A stretch of 64,000 nucleotides of DNA from Spirochaetales bacterium (lineage in GTDB: Bacteria; Spirochaetota; Spirochaetia; SZUA-6; RPPD01): contig JAFGGG010000037.1 in assembly GCA_016930675.1 (NCBI GenBank), forward strand, positions 62,001 to 126,000. Reading direction: 5' to 3'. Made by a program: the position numbers and the translations under genes. The notes beneath the pieces were generated by a model. It worked only from the letters and a program-made list of their open reading frames with translations, ran no database searches and was not told where the DNA came from. Positions 62,189 to 64,000 of the stretch are shown here, one piece after another (position 1 is the stretch's first letter; the number at the start of each line of letters is the position of its first letter).

Positions 62189-62638
62189 ATGGAATCCTTC
62201 CTTTTTATTATAGCATGTCAATTGATCAGTTTTTTATTGCTTTATATTATATTAAAGAGAAAACTGGACAAGCAATATTCGAAACAGGGTCAGATTGAAA
62301 CTATTGAGAGTGAAGTTGAAAAGATAATTATTGAGTTGAATCAGACAACATCACGTAATATAGGGTTGATTGAGGACAAAATGAAAGAAATCGAATCACT
62401 GTTGGATAGTACGGAAAAACGCTTAAACACGTTAAAGCGTGAAAGTGAAAAACATGATTTAAGCAAAAAAGTATATAATAATCTCATCGCAAACGATCAT
62501 AAAAGCCAAAACCGGAATATCAAGGATGAGGTAATAAGACTTTATTCAAGTGGCTTCCCTTCGGAGATGATTGCAAACCAGCTGGGAGCTTCAGTTGGAG
62601 AAGTGGAACTCATTATATCGTTATCAGAGAATAAGTGA
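62189..62638 (+). CDS. SwrB-like/DUF6115 membrane protein
   Basis: The 149-residue protein has one N-terminal membrane helix (LFIIACQLISFLLLYIIL), a coiled coil (about 30-95) and a C-terminal helix-turn-helix-like motif (EMIANQLGASVGEVELIISL) seen in the DUF6115/SwrB and DUF2802 groups. In Bacillus, swrB lies next to sigD and promotes flagellar assembly; the place here after fliA and fapA fits that. Function here is inferred. Confidence 0.65.
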   Translation: MESFLFIIACQLISFLLLYIILKRKLDKQYSKQGQIETIESEVEKIIIELNQTTSRNIGLIEDKMKEIESLLDSTEKRLNTLKRESEKHDLSKKVYNNLIANDHKSQNRNIKDEVIRLYSSGFPSEMIANQLGASVGEVELIISLSENK

Positions 62639-62662
62639 AATTTATCCTGATCACTTTCGACC

Positions 62663-62693
62663 TTGACAACATAATAAATAATAGGTATATAAT
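62663..62693 (+). promoter_or_regulatory. Sigma70-type promoter of ffh
   Basis: A perfect TTGACA (62663-62668) is followed after 17 bases by TATATA (62686-62691), or after 19 by TATAAT (62688-62693). Transcription should start near 62699, about 20 bases before the ffh start. It ends the coupled flagellar run. Confidence 0.6.
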
Positions 62694-62719
62694 CATAGGT
62701 TAGTTAGTTTGGTGGCGCA

Positions 62720-64000
62720 ATGTTAGATAGATTAAGCAAGAAATTTACAGATATTATTCGACACATAAGCGGTAAGGCAGCAATAAATGAAAAGAACATT
62801 GAAGCTGTAATCAATGAGATTAAAATTGCCTTACTCGAAGCGGATGTTAATGTGCGGGTTGTAAGAAGATTCGTAAATCATACGACTGAAGCCGCGTTAG
62901 GCGCCAAGGTGGTTTCAGGAGTAACTCCAAGCCAACAGTTTATTAAGATCATCCATGATCGTCTGGCAGCACTTTTGGGGGAAAACAAGCAGGATCTCAT
63001 ATTAAAAGGACCGGATACCCAGTCTGTCATCCTTTGTCTGGGGCTTCAGGGCTCAGGTAAAACAACAACTGCTGCAAAATTGGCGCAGATGCTTAAGCAT
63101 AAGGATAGAAAAACTCTTTTAGTAGCTGCGGATCTTATAAGACCGGCCGCAATTGAGCAGTTATCAATTTTAGGAAGACAGATAGGAGTTGAAGTTTATA
63201 AAGAAGAGAAAAGCAGTCCTGTTAAAGTAGTAAAAAATTCTATCAAATTTGCTGAGAAAAATCAGTTTGATACGGTAATCATCGATACATCCGGAAGACT
63301 GCATATCGATGAGAACATGATGAAGGAAATTGCGGATATAAATAGAATAGCGCATGCGGACGAAATACTGTTAGTTGCCGATGCCATGACAGGACAGCAC
63401 GCCGTGGATATTGCCAAAGAATTTAATGAACGAGTGGAAATTACGGGTGTTATTTTAACTAAATTTGATTCTGATACTCGGGGCGGCGCAGCTCTTTCCA
63501 TAAAAAGTGTTACAGGAAAATCGATCAAGTTTATTGGAGTCGGCGAGAAAATAGAAGATATTGAGCCGTTTTATCCTGACCGTATTGCCTCACGTATATT
63601 GGGCATGGGAGATGTTGTAACCCTGGTAGAAAAGGCGCAGGCGACAATAGAGCTTGAAGAGGCAAAAGACTTACAGAAAAAGATTGAATCAAAAACATTT
63701 GATTTGGAAGATTATTTAGATCAATTTAAGAGAATGAAAAAGATGGGTAATGTGCGATCTCTTATTGAGATGATACCGGGTTTAAAAGGGAATATTGATC
63801 CCGACGAAATCGATATGAACGAAATGAAACGCGAAGAAGCAATAATTCTATCAATGACCCGAAAGGAAAGGAAAAATCCGCGTATTATAGGTCCCGGCAG
63901 ACGGAAAAGGATTGCAAGGGGATCGGGTACAGCGGTATTCGATGTAAATAAATTACTTAAGAAATTTGATAAGACAAAAACCATGATGAAAAAAGTAAGT
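62720..64000 (+). CDS. ffh: Signal recognition particle protein Ffh (3' end cut by window edge)
   Basis: Ffh is the GTPase of the signal recognition particle and binds 4.5S RNA and signal peptides. The first 427 residues are in the window: N domain (EKNIEAVINEIKIALLEADV), G domain with P-loop GLQGSGKTTTAAKLA near residue 108, DTSGRLHID, TKFDSDTRGG, and most of the M domain (RKERKNPRIIGPGRRKRIARG). Only the C-terminal tail is missing. Start ATG 62720; GGTGG just upstream is the only ribosome-like site. Confidence 0.96.
   Translation, partial: MLDRLSKKFTDIIRHISGKAAINEKNIEAVINEIKIALLEADVNVRVVRRFVNHTTEAALGAKVVSGVTPSQQFIKIIHDRLAALLGENKQDLILKGPDTQSVILCLGLQGSGKTTTAAKLAQMLKHKDRKTLLVAADLIRPAAIEQLSILGRQIGVEVYKEEKSSPVKVVKNSIKFAEKNQFDTVIIDTSGRLHIDENMMKEIADINRIAHADEILLVADAMTGQHAVDIAKEFNERVEITGVILTKFDSDTRGGAALSIKSVTGKSIKFIGVGEKIEDIEPFYPDRIASRILGMGDVVTLVEKAQATIELEEAKDLQKKIESKTFDLEDYLDQFKRMKKMGNVRSLIEMIPGLKGNIDPDEIDMNEMKREEAIILSMTRKERKNPRIIGPGRRKRIARGSGTAVFDVNKLLKKFDKTKTMMKKVS

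Noticed and set aside
1-64000. tRNA, rRNA, CRISPR, prophage, insertion sequence or restriction genes
   Set aside because: Looked for and not seen; the two Xer genes are housekeeping recombinases, not integrases.

Overview
The window looks like a chromosomal segment of a spirochaete with moderate-to-low GC. Three things point there: the gene order of a combined division and flagellar superoperon; the spirochaete-type flagellar genes flbB and flbD; and a hook protein that keeps the Lys165/Cys178 pair used for lysinoalanine cross-links in Treponema. The 2-oxoacid:ferredoxin oxidoreductase suggests anaerobic metabolism. I cannot name a genus. I see no rRNA, tRNA, CRISPR array, prophage or insertion sequence. 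No stretch longer than about 300 bases lacks a gene.

Layout. Bases 1-5380 (minus strand): an operon reading lnt, a Mut7-C RNase-like gene, a DUF47/PhoU-like gene, a PiT phosphate transporter, and a histidine kinase cut by the window edge. Bases 5491-9255 (plus): surE, a TPR protein, a 56-residue small protein and a large exported TPR/NHL/VWA-like protein. Bases 9374-14440: a signalling cluster of a response regulator, a large hybrid-input histidine kinase, a CheY-like regulator and a protein with two degenerate receiver domains. Bases 14459-15559 (minus): an HD-domain protein with a degenerate CCA-enzyme-like head. Bases 15802-18403: a four-subunit 2-oxoacid:ferredoxin oxidoreductase.

Bases 18558-28177: a division and cell-wall cluster (mraZ, rsmH, ftsL, murF, mraY, ftsW, ftsQ, ftsA, ftsZ, xerD), headed by a promoter with MraZ boxes. 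Bases 28217-35062: a TPR lipoprotein, dprA, topA, xerC, hslV and hslU. Bases 35127-62638: an almost gap-free flagellar run: flgB flgC fliE fliF fliG fliH fliI fliJ flbB fliK flgD flgE flbD motA motB fliL fliM fliY fliO fliP fliQ fliR flhB flhA flhF flhG, an acidic membrane protein, fliA, fapA, a small charged protein and a SwrB-like protein. The window ends inside ffh.

How it works together. The flagellar run encodes rod, MS-ring, switch, export gate, ATPase complex, hook, stator, placement GTPases and the flagellar sigma factor. A sigma28-like site lies ahead of flgB, and sigma70-like promoters lie inside the run ahead of fliM and fliO. The most unusual feature is translation initiation. Many genes start with UUG or GUG. 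Three reading frames have no ATG, GTG or TTG where the protein must begin, but have a good Shine-Dalgarno sequence ahead of AUC (base 12977), CUG (fliO, 50386) or AUA (fliR, 52093). Other points of interest are the MraZ operator, a perfect palindrome in the oxidoreductase promoter, the double pseudo-receiver protein and several unassigned proteins in the flagellar run.
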